This document shows positions 54,569-64,000 of a stretch of 64,000 nt of DNA, in pieces. The notes beneath the pieces were generated by a model, which saw nothing but the letters and a program-made list of their open reading frames with translations, had not been told where the DNA came from and ran no database searches. The DNA is from Trissonchulus latispiculum (lineage: Eukaryota > Nematoda > Enoplea > Enoplida > Ironidae), in NCBI GenBank assembly GCA_030248195.1, contig JASAND010006526.1:1-64000 (forward strand), read 5' to 3'. A program made the position numbers and the translations under genes. Position 1 is the first letter of the stretch. Each line of letters begins with the position of its first letter.

Positions 54569-55960
54569 GGGGGGGGGGGGGGGGGGGTAGTCGCGCCGAC
54601 GGCGCGAAAATTGGTCAAATTTTGGCGAACCCCCAGATTTTTGCTCTCCCCCCCCCCAAATTTTTGGCCAAAAAGGGACCAAAAATGGCATAAAATCTAA
54701 AATTTAGGGGGGGGTCCCCCACCCTCCGTCGGGAACCCCCCCCCCCCCCAGATTTTTTGTCCAGCCACACCTACATATGGGCGCATGGCATCCCCCCACC
54801 CAAAATTTTCGATCAACGTTATTTATTACCCCGAATTTTTTACTTACCCTCCCCCAACTTTTGGCTACCCCCCCCAACGATTTTTGGACCCAAAAAGTTA
54901 GCCAAACTTGGCCGAAAAATGGTCATTTTTTGAAAACTTTTTCTAAAATTTTGACTTAAAATCGGTTTAAAACGGTGCAAAAATGCCTAAAACGTTAAAA
55001 TAAACCTTATTTTGATAAAAGAGGGATACATTACAGAAAAGTTTGCATTTTCTGGCCATTTTTCGAAATTTCTGAGGTCCGACTTCTGGGGGGGGGGGGG
55101 AAGGGGGGCACCCCCCCATCACATTTCGGCGCACCTATATATGCCCATAGGTGTGTTAGGGGGCGGGACCCCCAAACCAAAATGACAAATTTTGGCGACC
55201 CCCCCCCCCAGATTTTTGCTACCCCCCCCAGATTTTTGGCCAAAAATGGCATAAAATCGAAAATTTAGGGGGGTCCCCCCACCCTTCGTCGGAACCCCTC
55301 CCCAGATTTTTTGCCCAGCCACACCTATGCCTATGCCCCCACCCCCAACATTTTCTCAAGGTACACCTATGCACCTATAATGTTTGGGGTGGGGGTGAGG
55401 TGGGATCTGCCTCCAAAGTTTCGAGAGTGGGGTAGGGCCTTCCATAGGTGTGGCTGGCGAAAAAAGTGGGGTGGGGGTTCAGAAAAAAGTAGGGAAAGGG
55501 ATTTGGCGAAAAAAGGGGGTGGGGGGTCGCGAAAAGTCGATTTGGGGGGAGGGGTAAGAAAAATTTTCTAGGGATATTCGGTGACGGTCGGTTTTTCGTT
55601 AAAAATTGAAACATTTTCTCAATTTACAGCTAGTTAACGATTTTTAGCTTAAATAAGCGAATTCTATCTATTTTTCGCTAATTTTTGGAAAAATTTCAAA
55701 TTTTTAGCTGGAAATGTTCAAAAATTTAGGTAGGGGTTTGGAAATTTTTAGGGGGGGGTCTGAAAAAATCGATTTCGGGGAGGGGTAGGAAAAATTTTTA
55801 GGGGGGTGGGGGTTGGCGTGGCGGGCGGCCCCTCCATTTGGGGGGCGGGGCCCCCCCAACCCCCCCCCCAAACACACCTATGGAGCCTTCCCGTTTAGAG
55901 GGAGGGCCCACCCTCCACCCCTCCACTCACCACCCCCCCCCCCCCCAGCTGTCCCTGTCC
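53960..55960. repeat. Cluster of nested G/C-run MITEs
   Basis: Long G- and C-runs recur about every 100-300 bp, with CACCTATGCC/GGTGTGGCTGG end motifs (54,770, 55,130, 55,320, 55,450) and shared cores such as CAAAAATGGCATAAAATC (54,680 and 55,240). At 54,528-54,587 about 10 G, 29 C and 21 G run consecutively. All ORFs here are proline/glycine-rich shadows of the runs. Confidence 0.65.
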
Positions 55961-56516
55961 CCCAGCGAATCAAGAACCTATCAAGAAATTTCAAAACTTT
56001 CCCGTTCCTGGTTTAAAAACCAAACCATAGCTAATGGCAACATACATTCACCATGCTAATATTGGTACATTTACACATTTTTTCTAAAATTCTCACAGCA
56101 CTTAACGGTTGAAGCTCTAAAATTTGGCACAGTTGCAGCAAATATTCCAATGCAGGGACAAATTTTTCAGATTTTCAAAAAACTGCTTAACGAGGGAGAA
56201 ATATATCGATGAAATCTTCAAAATCGATTTTTGATCGCAATACTGCTTTAAATTTAAAACGGAAAAAATTGTCCCTGCGCTATGATAATAAATACGTTTA
56301 TGCCAAGTTTCGGCAGCTTTGCTTGAACAAGCAAGGAGTGACATCATTTTGAAAATTTGAACTTATCACTGCTGTGTAAGCCCTAAGCCAGCCACTTGAA
56401 GTTTCAAAATCGGCGCATGATCACTACTTACCACCAACTACTATCCCTGAAAATTTGAAACAGATTGGTTAAGAAATGAATCCAGGAGAGTCGTTCCCGG
56501 TAATGCAAGCGCCACC

Positions 56517-56875
56517 TTAACACGTGGCAGTAATTTTGAAAAAACTGATTTCCTCGAAAATGGCCATTTTTGACCCTAAAAACGGTTTTTTGCTTATGCT
56601 GACTTAACCACTGGAGATAGCTCAAAGGTTGTAAGAGCAAAAATGTTCATTTTCGGTCCTCTTTCTAGCCATACCACCTAATCCCGTGTCTTGTCTACCT
56701 ACTGGGAGCTTAAGGCCAAAAACCAAAACTTTCTTATCTTTTGGCCTAAAAATACGGGACTGGTCTTAAAATGTTAAAGAGCACGGAAATAGGTTATTTC
56801 GTACGTTTTAGCCCTTTGCGTAAAGGATTAAAGCCGTAGGTGTCAAAAATACCCGAAAGGAAACCAGCACCTTAA
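56517..56875. mobile_element. Outer TTAA element, right part
   Basis: Resumes after the 10-kb insertion (CACGTGGCAGTAATTTTG) and ends at GGAAACCAGCACC followed by TTAA at 56,872-56,875. The right flank is the gag of the LTR retrotransposon, so the TTAA element was inserted into that retrotransposon. Confidence 0.75.
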
Positions 56876-57976
56876 GAGTTCATCTTTATCCTCGTTTCAG
56901 CTCTGGCGTGCTTTGACTTTTTCTTTCTCTGTTTCTGAGGACATCCAGTAAGCTTGGGATTGGTCTCAGTAGTGGATGCTTCAGACGTGTATGATTTGGC
57001 AGGTGGCAGATAGGTTTCTTTATCGCTGTGATTTTTACCAGAATTGACAGTAGAGGTTGTTGAAACAGCTCCTACGAAATTAGAGTACTGATTCCGCAGC
57101 AGTGCATGATTCTGTTCCGTCAGCATCTTGATGGTTTCCTGTAGTTCTGTCACAGCGCTATTAGCAGCTTCTCCCGCAGGTGAAGCATTATTAGTGGTGA
57201 TCCCGTGTGCGCGATTAATTGGTTGATTCTGGCAAGTTCCTGAAGTAACAGCTCTGCATGTGTCAGCATACCAGCTGGCGTGATTATCTTGAGCCTGAGT
57301 CCTGACGCCAGTTGTTGTCTCTACTGCTATAAGTAATAGCTTCTCTTTCTCGTCTTCAACAATTCGTGATCAAGTGGCCTGGAATTTTGCAGTAGTGGCA
57401 AATCACTCGACAGCCGGACGTCCTCCTCGGGGGGTTTGACCAAAGACTTGGTTCACTTCTCTCTGGATGCAGTTGATGGTATCCGTGCGGTCTCTCCATT
57501 ACCCCAAGTACATAACCATTTTGACGCTCTTGGTCCATGGCCGGTTTTTGGATTTTGTCGTTTATCTCTTAGAGAGAATTCTCCATTGCTTTGTCCTCCG
57601 AAGTAGGTAGTCTGGACGTAGCTAATGTCTCTGCTGGTGTTTCCATTTGTGCCGTTCCTCGGTGGCTTAGACCAGCTATGAGGTGCTCGCTAGCCTCGAT
57701 GAGTCTAGCATATCTGATTACATCCGCGAATGCTCTCGGTTAGTTTGCTATCACTAGACAACCGTAGTATGGCAACAGCCCGGCAATGAAGAATTCCAGG
57801 CATAGCCGTTCTTGATGGCTAGCATCAAATACAGGGTAGGCGCCCTTGACGAGTTTCTTGTTGTTTGCTCCAAAATCAGAAACTCTTTCATGTACTTGTT
57901 GGGTGCGCCGGTGTAATTGGGCACTCTTAAACCGAGCCATTTCAGCTGGTTCCAAGGCGATTTCCAACGCCACTAT
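56876..57976 (-). pseudogene. LTR retrotransposon gag, 3' part, with CCHC knuckle
   Basis: On the minus strand 57,740-57,976 encodes a capsid-like segment (RTQQVHERVSDFGANNKKLV, then LCLEFFIAGLLP) typical of Ty3/gypsy-type gag. At 57,356-57,400 CHYCKIPGHLITNC is a CCHC zinc knuckle. A lysine-rich tail (56,872-57,153) ends close to the TTAA insertion. Stops and frameshifts separate the pieces, so it is inactive. The upstream gag part continues at 59,366 beyond an inserted LINE. Confidence 0.75.
57963..57976. repeat. Target-site duplication, 3' side of the truncated LINE
   Basis: TCCAACGCCACTAT, repeated exactly at 59,352-59,365. Confidence 0.85.
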
Positions 57977-59351
57977 GTTGTTGTTGTTGATTTGGTGGTC
58001 GTTGTGGATATCCATAAACGGCGGCCTGATTAAGCAACCAGAACACTATCCCGCAAGAAGTCCATCACCTGGCCAGGGGCAACCCGGAGGACAGAGAGGT
58101 TGGGTGAGGGACCCAGGATATTATACCTGGATCTAGTATACCTGGGGCACCGGAGGAGAAGATGCCCCAGATCCTCCTCCTCTTCCCCGCATTCTGGGCA
58201 AAGGGGGGAAGGTTGGGTGGTTGGATTGATAGTATGTCTATATTGCGCAAGGAGGAGGGATTTGCCGGTCCTGAGTTGGGAGAGAAGCACCCGCTCCTTT
58301 TTTTGCGAGACCCGATTCCGCTTCCGTCGGCACAGGTCCACGGGTCCCGTAGATTTGAAGAGTGGTGCCGTGGGAGATGCCGGTCAACCAGGAGGATTTG
58401 ACGGCCCGTTTGATGGCTGCTCTGGCGTCGCCATACTCAACTGGGACGTCGGTTTGGGCCAATGAGCAACCCTGCTTGGCAAGGGAATCTGCTTCTTCAT
58501 TTCCTCGTAGGCATGCATGCCCGGGGATCCATTGGATGTATAAGTTTGCACGCCTGCCGATCTCCGTGAGTTTGGATCTGACATTGTTGAATAAAGGGTT
58601 GAATGTAGCTCTGACTCCGGCCTTCAGGAGCTTGGTTAGTGACTGGGAGTCAGTGTAGATTGCAATGGTTTGGTCCTTCCAGAAGTCTTCTCCTCTGTCG
58701 AATATCCAGTCTAGTGCTTTGCTTAGTGCCAACATCTCTGCTCGAAAGCTAGAACAGAATTTGCCCGCTGGAAAGCTGAGTTGGACAGGATCTTGACCGT
58801 TTTCGAATTCCAGCAGAACACCAGAACCTCCGTCAGTTGTTCCATCCTTCGCAGCTCCATCCGTCCAAACCCTGATATTGGGAGCGGGACGAGCCTGGAG
58901 AGTTGCTTCTGCAGCAGCTTTCCTCAAAGCTGCGTCGTCTGATCTCACAGTTTCTGCCAGCAGATCGGGATATATGGTTACCGGAATAGATCGACTTTGT
59001 GGATGGAGTTGTGATACATCGCAGAGTGGCTCTCTAGGAAATTGGGCCAGTCCGGTGGCCTCCGCCATCAGTCTGCCTTCCTTCCTCCAAGATGGTTGGC
59101 TCTGCAGGTTTCGCTCAGCCGCCAGCGGCTGCCACAGCCTGGATCTTGGGTTGTTGGGAGGTAACCGGGCAGACTTTTCGTAGGCTGCTGCAGTAAGTTC
59201 ATTGGCTCTGAGGCTAAACGGGATCAGGTTAGCCTCCAGTTGGAGGGCTTCGACAGGAGCAGCTCGATAGCATCCAGAAATGATTCGTGCTGCCTGATTT
59301 TGGATCTTTTCGACGGAAAGCTGGTGGGTTCTAGAGGCACATGGCATCCAA
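57977..59351 (-). mobile_element. 5'-truncated LINE (RNase H end) inserted in gag
   Basis: A 1,375-bp copy bounded by the 14-bp duplication TCCAACGCCACTAT and ending in a (CAA)n tail at 57,977-57,991. It belongs to the same broad group as the 24-26 kb element: both share the post-RT segment (IQNQAARIISGC here, IQNEAARAITGC there). Confidence 0.88.
58030..59351 (-). pseudogene. LINE ORF2 C-terminus: RNase H and CCHC-like tail, frameshifted
   Basis: The upstream frame (from 59,351 to about 58,290) covers the post-RT region and an RNase H with all acidic positions visible: VWTDGAAKDG, FRAEMLALSKALDW, IYTDSQSLTKLL and GNEEADSLAKQG. Near 58,290-58,320 the frame shifts. The next frame carries LLLAQYRHTINPTTQPSPLC and CPECGEEEEDLGHLLLRC, the same Cys-Cys-His-Cys tail as in the other LINE. 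Endonuclease and RT are absent through 5' truncation. Confidence 0.85.
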
Positions 59352-59365
59352 TCCAACGCCACTAT
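59352..59365. repeat. Target-site duplication, 5' side of the truncated LINE
   Basis: TCCAACGCCACTAT, identical to 57,963-57,976. Confidence 0.85.
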
Positions 59366-59564
59366 CTTCAACGCCAACGCGACTTCTACACTATCAGCAG
59401 TGGAATTTCTTCTTTAAGTCTTCAGGGTGAATTGGTGAGCGTGGGATCTGGAAGTTCTTCCTTCTGGAAACTTTCAGAATTTTCCTACTCTAGCGTGGAT
59501 CCGGTTGCTTGAGTCGTACTCTTTTCTGACGTTGTTGAGATGATTTCCCGAGTCCTCAGATTGG
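59366..59564 (-). pseudogene. LTR retrotransposon leader and gag start
   Basis: Between the primer-binding site and the inserted LINE. The frame VEVALALKIVALE reads across the LINE into the downstream gag frame once the LINE and one TSD are disregarded, which shows that the two gag parts were contiguous. No ATG was visible before a stop in this frame. Confidence 0.55.
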
Positions 59565-59582
59565 ATCTCGGTGGAACCTCCA
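59565..59582 (-). promoter_or_regulatory. Primer-binding site complementary to tRNA-Gln
   Basis: Minus strand TGGAGGTTCCACCGAGAT is the exact complement of the 3' end of animal tRNA-Gln (ATCTCGGTGGAACCT plus CCA). It sits 4 bases inside the LTR end, the position expected for minus-strand DNA priming. Confidence 0.85.
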
Positions 59583-59586
59583 AAAA

Positions 59587-60000
59587 TGTAACGGTTAGTG
59601 GGACGATTAGCCCAAATTCAGATTAACCAAATTGTTATCGTTAAGATTACCTGAAATTAGTTTAACCACATATTAAAGATTGACCGAAATTGTTTAGCCC
59701 AAGTTATTCGATTAACCGTTACATTAAATTCAGATAAGCCGAAATTCAAGATTAGCCAAAATTCATGGTTTAGCCCTAGTAAGAAAATGAAGTCGGCAAG
59801 GCTTTAGCTTTAATCGTCAGACAACTCTCATAGTGCGAAATTGCACTTCCTTTTATAGTCAACTAAATCCCTTTAGGGAGTGATTAATGGGTTAAATTTG
59901 AGATGAAATTTAGAAAGTTTGAATGCGGGTTTTGTCGACTACGAAAAGAAGTGCGCTACTTTTAATACAAAGATTACGTAATCACTGTTACATTAATGCC
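59587..60000 (-). repeat. 5' LTR of the retrotransposon (outer boundary uncertain)
   Basis: Ends on the minus strand with TAACCGTTACA at 59,587. A TATA box (CTATAAAAGG on the minus strand, 59,849-59,858) lies about 270 bp upstream of that end, as in an LTR promoter. The inverted TGTAACGGTTA/TAACCGTTACA pair at 59,587 and 59,713-59,723 could mark a shorter unit, but the TATA box argues for a longer LTR. No second LTR is in the window. Confidence 0.6.
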
Positions 60001-60560
60001 GACACTTAATTCCAATTATGACAGAAAACTGGACACTTAGCTTCAAATTACACTACGTAATCAACATAATATAGGTTACAACAACAGTAATTTAAGATAT
60101 GAGCCACGTAAGCATTCTAATATGTAGTGTGGGTTACAAATAACGTAATCTATATAGGTTACAGTAGGAAAGTACATAGTTAACAGTTAATACAATAGCA
60201 TGGAATTGTAACAGAAGATTAAAAGGTTTTTAAAGTTTTAATATGTGAACGTATGTATGTATGTATGTATGTATGTATGTATGTTTTAAATAGAGAATTG
60301 TATATTGTTTTTGAATAATAATTTTGTTTGAAATTACCCCTTTTTGACCTTTTACATTATTGTCAACAGTTTAAGTATCCTATCGTGTAGCAACGAGTTT
60401 TTCTTGCATTTAGAGCCAAACTAGACCCATTTTAAAGCAAAAATAGGCAGTTTTAGAAAAAAATTGAAAATTTGGCTTGAAATGACACCATCCCCGATTT
60501 CGACCCCCCAACCCCTCCCCCCGCCTTACACCTATGCCCTGCCCTCTCTTAACAGAACAT
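60001..60560. other. Right flank of the LTR with a (GTAT)n microsatellite
   Basis: (GTAT)n at 60,250-60,283. The outer edge of the LTR probably lies here but cannot be fixed without the 3' LTR. Short TAACGTAATC/ACGTAATC motifs recur at 59,960-60,150. No gene. Confidence 0.5.
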
Positions 60561-61059
60561 AGCTAATTTTTTGGTCCAACAAAAGCTGGTTCGGTTGGAG
60601 GCGAAGGGAGGGGGCAAAGTAGGGGAGGGTACATCCAAAATTCCTTGGGGAGATTTAGTCAGAAATTTTGGGAACACTTACCCACCCAATTTTGAGGAAA
60701 CTGTGCTCAGCCCCCTAGCCATAGGTGTATGGGAAATTTGGATTGGAAGCTACCCCACCCAATTCTTATTTGTACCAAGTTTTCGGGTTAAAATGGATAA
60801 AGTTTGTAATCTATGCTAATTCTGGGGTAAACGTCAGAAGTTTGGAAATTTTTTAAACTTCCGAACCGAACCCTGTGTTAATATAAATTGCAAGAAACGG
60901 TGGCGTATTATTCTAAAAATGCAGGTTACTTGAAGAAAATTTAAAAATGGTTTAAATTTGCACAATTTGCTGCTTAGATTTGAATGTGAATTCAATTAAC
61001 GTTCATTCTTGGAATTCGTTCTTCTTGGAATTAAATTTTATTTTTAAAAAGCATATTTT

Positions 61060-61430
61060 GAACAAGGTGAACAAGGGCGGCCATCGGCGAAGACGCCCAC
61101 AAGGGGTCCCGAAATTGCTCCCACAAGGGGCAAGAAAATTGGCTACAAAGGTTAAGAAAATTGCCCAAAAAACTTGGTTTTTGCTGCTAGAATTTGGACT
61201 TTTTCGCTTCGCCGGACTTTTTCACATTAAAATAACTATTTTTGCAAAAAGACATCCCAAGAACTCTGTTTTTCCTAAAAAAAATAGCTTTTCTGTTAAA
61301 AACTGCAAAAATCGCGCAAAAATTGGTTTTAAAAGTACGCTTAAGAAAAATAGCTCTCACAAGGAGTACCCATATTTGCTTCCACAAGGGTCACTGAAAT
61401 TTGACCTCCCGTTCAGGTATGATATTTTAT
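61060..61430. mobile_element. MITE-like element with CACAAGGGG motifs
   Basis: GGCGAAGACGCCCACAAGGGG at the left and TTCCACAAGGGTCACTG at the right flank an AT-rich core with CGCTTCGCCGGACTTTTT. It has the same core as the G-run MITEs but different ends. An ORF (60,980-61,510) crosses it and lacks recognisable domains. Confidence 0.45.
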
Positions 61431-61689
61431 TCTTATTGGGAAGATGTATAAATATATTTATAGCTATATATTACAGATCAGTAATACGTAGGATGAATTT
61501 AAATGCATAAACATCGTTTCTTCTGCACAAACACTAAATTTTGTAAACAGTAAACTCGTTATTTTATTGTTACAAAACAACCTTCTTTATAAAATGGTCG
61601 TTTCTTAGAAATTTAAGTGAACGTTGGCCAAATCAGACTTGTGCCAAACATGAATACACTGTACCTACATGCGTGTGCACTTAGTAGAC

Positions 61690-61830
61690 TAGAGAATACA
61701 TAATTTATGAGTATGTCAAGCATCATACTCTGTCCAATGAAGGCAAAAACCATGCTATCTTCGCTGTCGCCTGACCCCCCACAAATTGACCATCCCCCCT
61801 TCACACTGTACAGTAGGGCGGTGATGCCCT
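61690..61830 (+). repeat. Partial relative of the nested foldback at 19,020-19,400
   Basis: GGCAAAAACCATGCTATCTTCGC and TCACACTGTACAGTAGG match the 19,040-19,100 region in order and spacing with substitutions. Only one arm is seen. Confidence 0.5.
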
Positions 61831-62029
61831 ACTGTCATATTTTATTATTATTTAAAAAGATTCTCCATCAAAAATTAGTCCGGACTTATGTACCTCGTTT
61901 TTGTAAAAATTGCCCCGATAGCCCATAATTTGTAATTGAAATGTCATAATTGTCTGCGTTTTTGCAAAGATACATCATGCATATCCATAGTAACGCCCAA
62001 AATTCTATTTCAAAACTCTGTCAAAACTT

Positions 62030-62212
62030 GATTGGCTGGAGGTCTGTCACGTGATTTAGTAATCACTATGGCGGCCTCCAGCATCTTTCGATTCAGTCTT
62101 ACGTTTGCGCTTAACTCGAGTGGTCGGTTTTTCAGTCTTCCTCTGGCCTTTACTATATGCTATTTACGTCTCATTTTACCGAAATTTTGGGGTCCCCTAG
62201 TGTCTTGAACGT
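62030..62212 (+). promoter_or_regulatory. Candidate housekeeping-type promoter and 5' exon
   Basis: Within 60 bp: a CCAAT-type box (GATTGG at 62,029), GTCACGTGA (E-box, 62,047) and CACTATGGCGGCC (YY1-like, with an ATG in good context at 62,068). The ATG opens a 48-codon frame (MAASSIFRFSLTFALNSSGR) that ends at 62,214. A CGGTAAGT donor lies further on at about 62,489. A plus-strand gene starting here is possible; the frame may be an upstream ORF. Confidence 0.3.
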
Positions 62213-62214
62213 CG

Positions 62215-62896
62215 GGATAGACAAGTAAAGACCACCCAATCTGGTGATAGGCTGGGTGGGGGACACCCAATTTCTGCTATCGGGGCACCCAGCAACTATA
62301 TATATTTGCCTTACTTTATGGTATATTCTGTACTCAAAACCTGCCATTGCTATTTGGATCTTTCCTGTCAAACTGTAAGTCTGTATTGAAGGTTATTGTA
62401 TACCCCCCCTCCAGTCTTTATATTAAAATATTGTAATACGGCCACCTGGCCTTGTGTATTTTAGCTAGGTTTAGTTTATATTAGTTCGGTAAGTAGGGAC
62501 TTTAGGGCCTAGGTTCTGGGGTAACGTAGTGGGAGTGAGTCTAGGTTTCACGAATAATTGGTGTTCCATTGGCGAGGCTTGTCGAGGTCGGCCTGGAAAA
62601 TAATCTCCAGTCCGGGTTGCGTATCCAGTCCACAGCGCACAGCACCCCGGTAAAGTTGTTTGGTCGCCATTTATCCAGTCTCTGGGGCCAAATCTTTACA
62701 ATAGGCTGCCAGTTTCGGCCTCCACCTCGCCAATTTTTGTAAAATTTTACGTACGTTTTGCATATTTTGTGGGGAAAATATTTTCCGGCATCAGGAAAAT
62801 ATTTTCGATTTTTCTGGAATTCGAAAAATCCAGGCCCACTAGGTATTTTTCCGGGCTAGGAAAAATCCTGTACGTGTTTTTCGGGGGTTACTCTGT
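62215..62896. other. Unassigned interval right of the candidate promoter
   Basis: Contains a GGTAAGTAGGGACTTTAGGGCC tract with a plus-strand donor consensus at about 62,489 and a G/T-rich stretch to 62,660. Duplicated GGAAAATATTTTCSG motifs occur at 62,772 and 62,795. No protein or RNA was recognised. Confidence 0.4.
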
Positions 62897-63325
62897 GTCA
62901 CTTTTCGCTCTGAGCCACTTTGCGCGCCGCTGCGGCGCTGTGGCGCACCTGCGGCGCAAAAAAAGTAGCGATTCTTAAATGGCGCATGGGGCATTACCAG
63001 ACCCTATACCCCTGTAGGTCCGGCCTCCGCTGCAGATTACGTGAAAGAGGCGGGAAACTCAGGACAGACCATTAAATAGGGAGAAACCGGAAAAAAAACA
63101 TCGCCGCCATAACCGGTCCGGGGCACAACTTTTTAAAGGAAAGTGATACGGGGCTGGAAACTTCGCACACATACTAAACTCGATGTGCTCTACAATTTGC
63201 GCATGAAATCTGCGCAGGATCTGCGCAGGATTTTATGCAGCCTCTGCGCAGCTTATTTTACGGTGTCTCCAGGGACTTTTAACATTTATTATGGCGGAAA
63301 TCGCTGCCGCGACCCCTATGATACG
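62897..63325 (-). repeat. Interspersed repeat family A, fragment
   Basis: Matches 36,870-37,260 in order (GTCACTTTTCGCTCTGAGCC, GCATGAAATCTGCGCAGGAT, CGCTGCCGCGACCCCTATGA). It lacks the tandem-unit half. The palindromic end is partly altered (GGCGGAAATCGCTGCCGCGACC). Confidence 0.75.
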
Positions 63326-63423
63326 TAATGCTAACAATTAAATACTAAGAACGGTCCCGTGGTTGGATCTTGTTTGAACTGGTTCAACAATTCTAAAAAG
63401 GCAGTCAAATTAAAATCGCGCAC

Positions 63424-63497
63424 CTTAAGACACTGATAAAACATCGATTCAAATGCAAAGCCACGTCTTGAAGTATTCGTACAGACAAAGCAGCAGA
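63424..63497 (-). CDS. Exon of an unidentified gene, c (24 codons)
   Basis: Acceptor GGGCTTGCCTTAG before 63,497, donor GTGCGC after 63,424 (weak), phase 0 in, phase 2 out. Product SAALSVRILQDVALHLNRCF. It follows the next exon across a 60-bp intron (63,498-63,557). The helix-rich character suggests an ARM/HEAT-like or helical protein, but no family was recognised. Confidence 0.45.
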
Positions 63498-63557
63498 CTA
63501 AGGCAAGCCCAAGCACAACCACATCTGAAATTGAACCACTTGTATACAATCAGCTAC

Positions 63558-63621
63558 TAAGCCTTTGCCAAACTTCTTGAGCACATTTTCAATAATTCCC
63601 GAAAGAAAAGGCTCACTTCGA
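63558..63621 (-). CDS. Exon of an unidentified gene, b (21 codons)
   Basis: Acceptor GTTTTTTAG before 63,621, donor GTAGCT after 63,558, phase 2 in, phase 0 out. Product RSEPFLSGIIENVLKKFGKG. Phases agree with both neighbours. Confidence 0.45.
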
Positions 63622-63864
63622 CTAAAAAACTGCTAGCTGCGCCAAAAATGAGGAGAGACAAAAGCTGGCTCTATCGGCTCAGTAACTCAGCCTCAGCAGC
63701 ATATAATAATAGCAACAACAACTGCTAGTTTCATTTACTGTACATTATTGAAATAAAAACAAACAGCCAGCCAACATACGAAAGAAACATCGTAGCAGCA
63801 ACAACAAAGCACACCTGAGGCTTTCAGAAGATAATGCATCCTGATACACGTTCAAGTAAGGTAC

Positions 63865-63991
63865 CAGAACGAGTAAAGGCACTCATACAATCCAATCCCA
63901 ACATAGTGTCCCACAAAATGGCGACAGGTTTGTGGATCCAAAACGGAATGCAGCAAAGTAGAAACGGCATCATCCCGACTCGACCACAGTG
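63865..63991 (-). CDS. Exon of an unidentified gene, a (42 codons)
   Basis: Acceptor TTCTTTTAG before 63,991, donor GTACCT after 63,865, phase 1 in, phase 2 out. Product LWSSRDDAVSTLLHSVLDPQ then GHYVGIGLYECLYS. Three consecutive exons in phase with open frames support a real gene on the minus strand entering from the right edge. Whether it continues left to the exons at 47 kb is unknown. Confidence 0.5.
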
Positions 63992-64000
63992 CTAAAAGAA

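Larger units (their letters stand above)
46544..56520. mobile_element. 10-kb TTAA-flanked element with 23-bp perfect TIRs
   Basis: GGTGGCGCTTGCATTACCGG plus GAA at 46,548 and its exact reverse complement ending at 56,516, bracketed by TTAA on both sides, define one insertion of 9,969 bp. TTAA duplication points to piggyBac-type mobilisation. The interior carries a hAT element, MITEs, tRNA-like sequence and exon candidates, but no ORF I can recognise as a transposase. Confidence 0.75.

Noticed and set aside
58030..59377. The LINE start read as MALKIVALD... as a native N-terminus
   Set aside because: Those first residues are gag sequence plus target duplication; the LINE begins at 59,351.
60980..61510. 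176-codon plus-strand ORF
   Set aside because: Crosses a MITE-like element, is K/F/N-rich in AT-rich DNA, and shows no domain.
47069..63991. Treating the 63.4-64.0 kb exons and the 47-kb terminal exons as one gene
   Set aside because: Both are on the minus strand, but the phases do not join directly (phase 2 out versus phase 0 in), and no linking exons were found across 16 kb of mobile DNA.

Overview
The window is eukaryotic nuclear DNA, almost certainly from an invertebrate animal. It has GT-AG introns, a clear ortholog of the animal WD-repeat gene WDR11 split into many short exons, LINE, LTR and TIR transposons, tRNA-derived repeats, and very few long ORFs. LINE proteins that open with a PHD-type zinc finger and a 2A-like peptide are best known from marine invertebrates (sea urchins, amphioxus, molluscs, sponges). 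I infer that kind of host but cannot name the species. More than 80% of the window looks like repeat or intron.

WDR11 runs on the minus strand from 38,556 to beyond the left edge. I could place 16 consecutive exons (38,556 to 9,408). All join in phase, encode 724 codons, and match the N-terminal beta-propeller half of WDR11 from the start codon to about the middle of the protein. The C-terminal exons were not found and probably lie left of the window. The introns hold most of the repeats: a TSD-flanked 2A-LINE (intron 6), a 1.77-kb palindrome and a 145-bp satellite with paired palindromes (intron 5), a 1.6-kb palindrome (intron 13), a foldback built of CCCCGTTTGGTGGGG motifs (intron 14) and many small G/C-run MITEs.

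Upstream of WDR11 (39-46 kb) lies a second, broken 2A-LINE on the plus strand. It is split by two hAT-type insertions with 8-bp target duplications and then by a foldback. A CR1/Jockey-like reverse-transcriptase tail follows. From 45.9 to 56.9 kb a TTAA-flanked element is itself split by a 10-kb TTAA-flanked element with 23-bp perfect TIRs. Inside the 10-kb element are a 2.2-kb hAT element carrying a tRNA-like sequence, and a possible small three-exon gene (minus strand). From 56.9 to about 60 kb is the 5' part of an LTR retrotransposon on the minus strand (LTR with TATA box, tRNA-Gln primer-binding site, gag with a CCHC knuckle). A 5'-truncated LINE with a (CAA)n tail is inserted in its gag. 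At the right edge (63.4-64.0 kb) three phase-consistent exons belong to a gene I do not recognise.

At the left edge (1-9 kb) two TTAA-type elements lie end to end, followed by satellites and a 1.5-kb repeat that recurs inverted at 36-37 kb and as a fragment at 63 kb. Product names rest on my recognition of family motifs, not on database searches.
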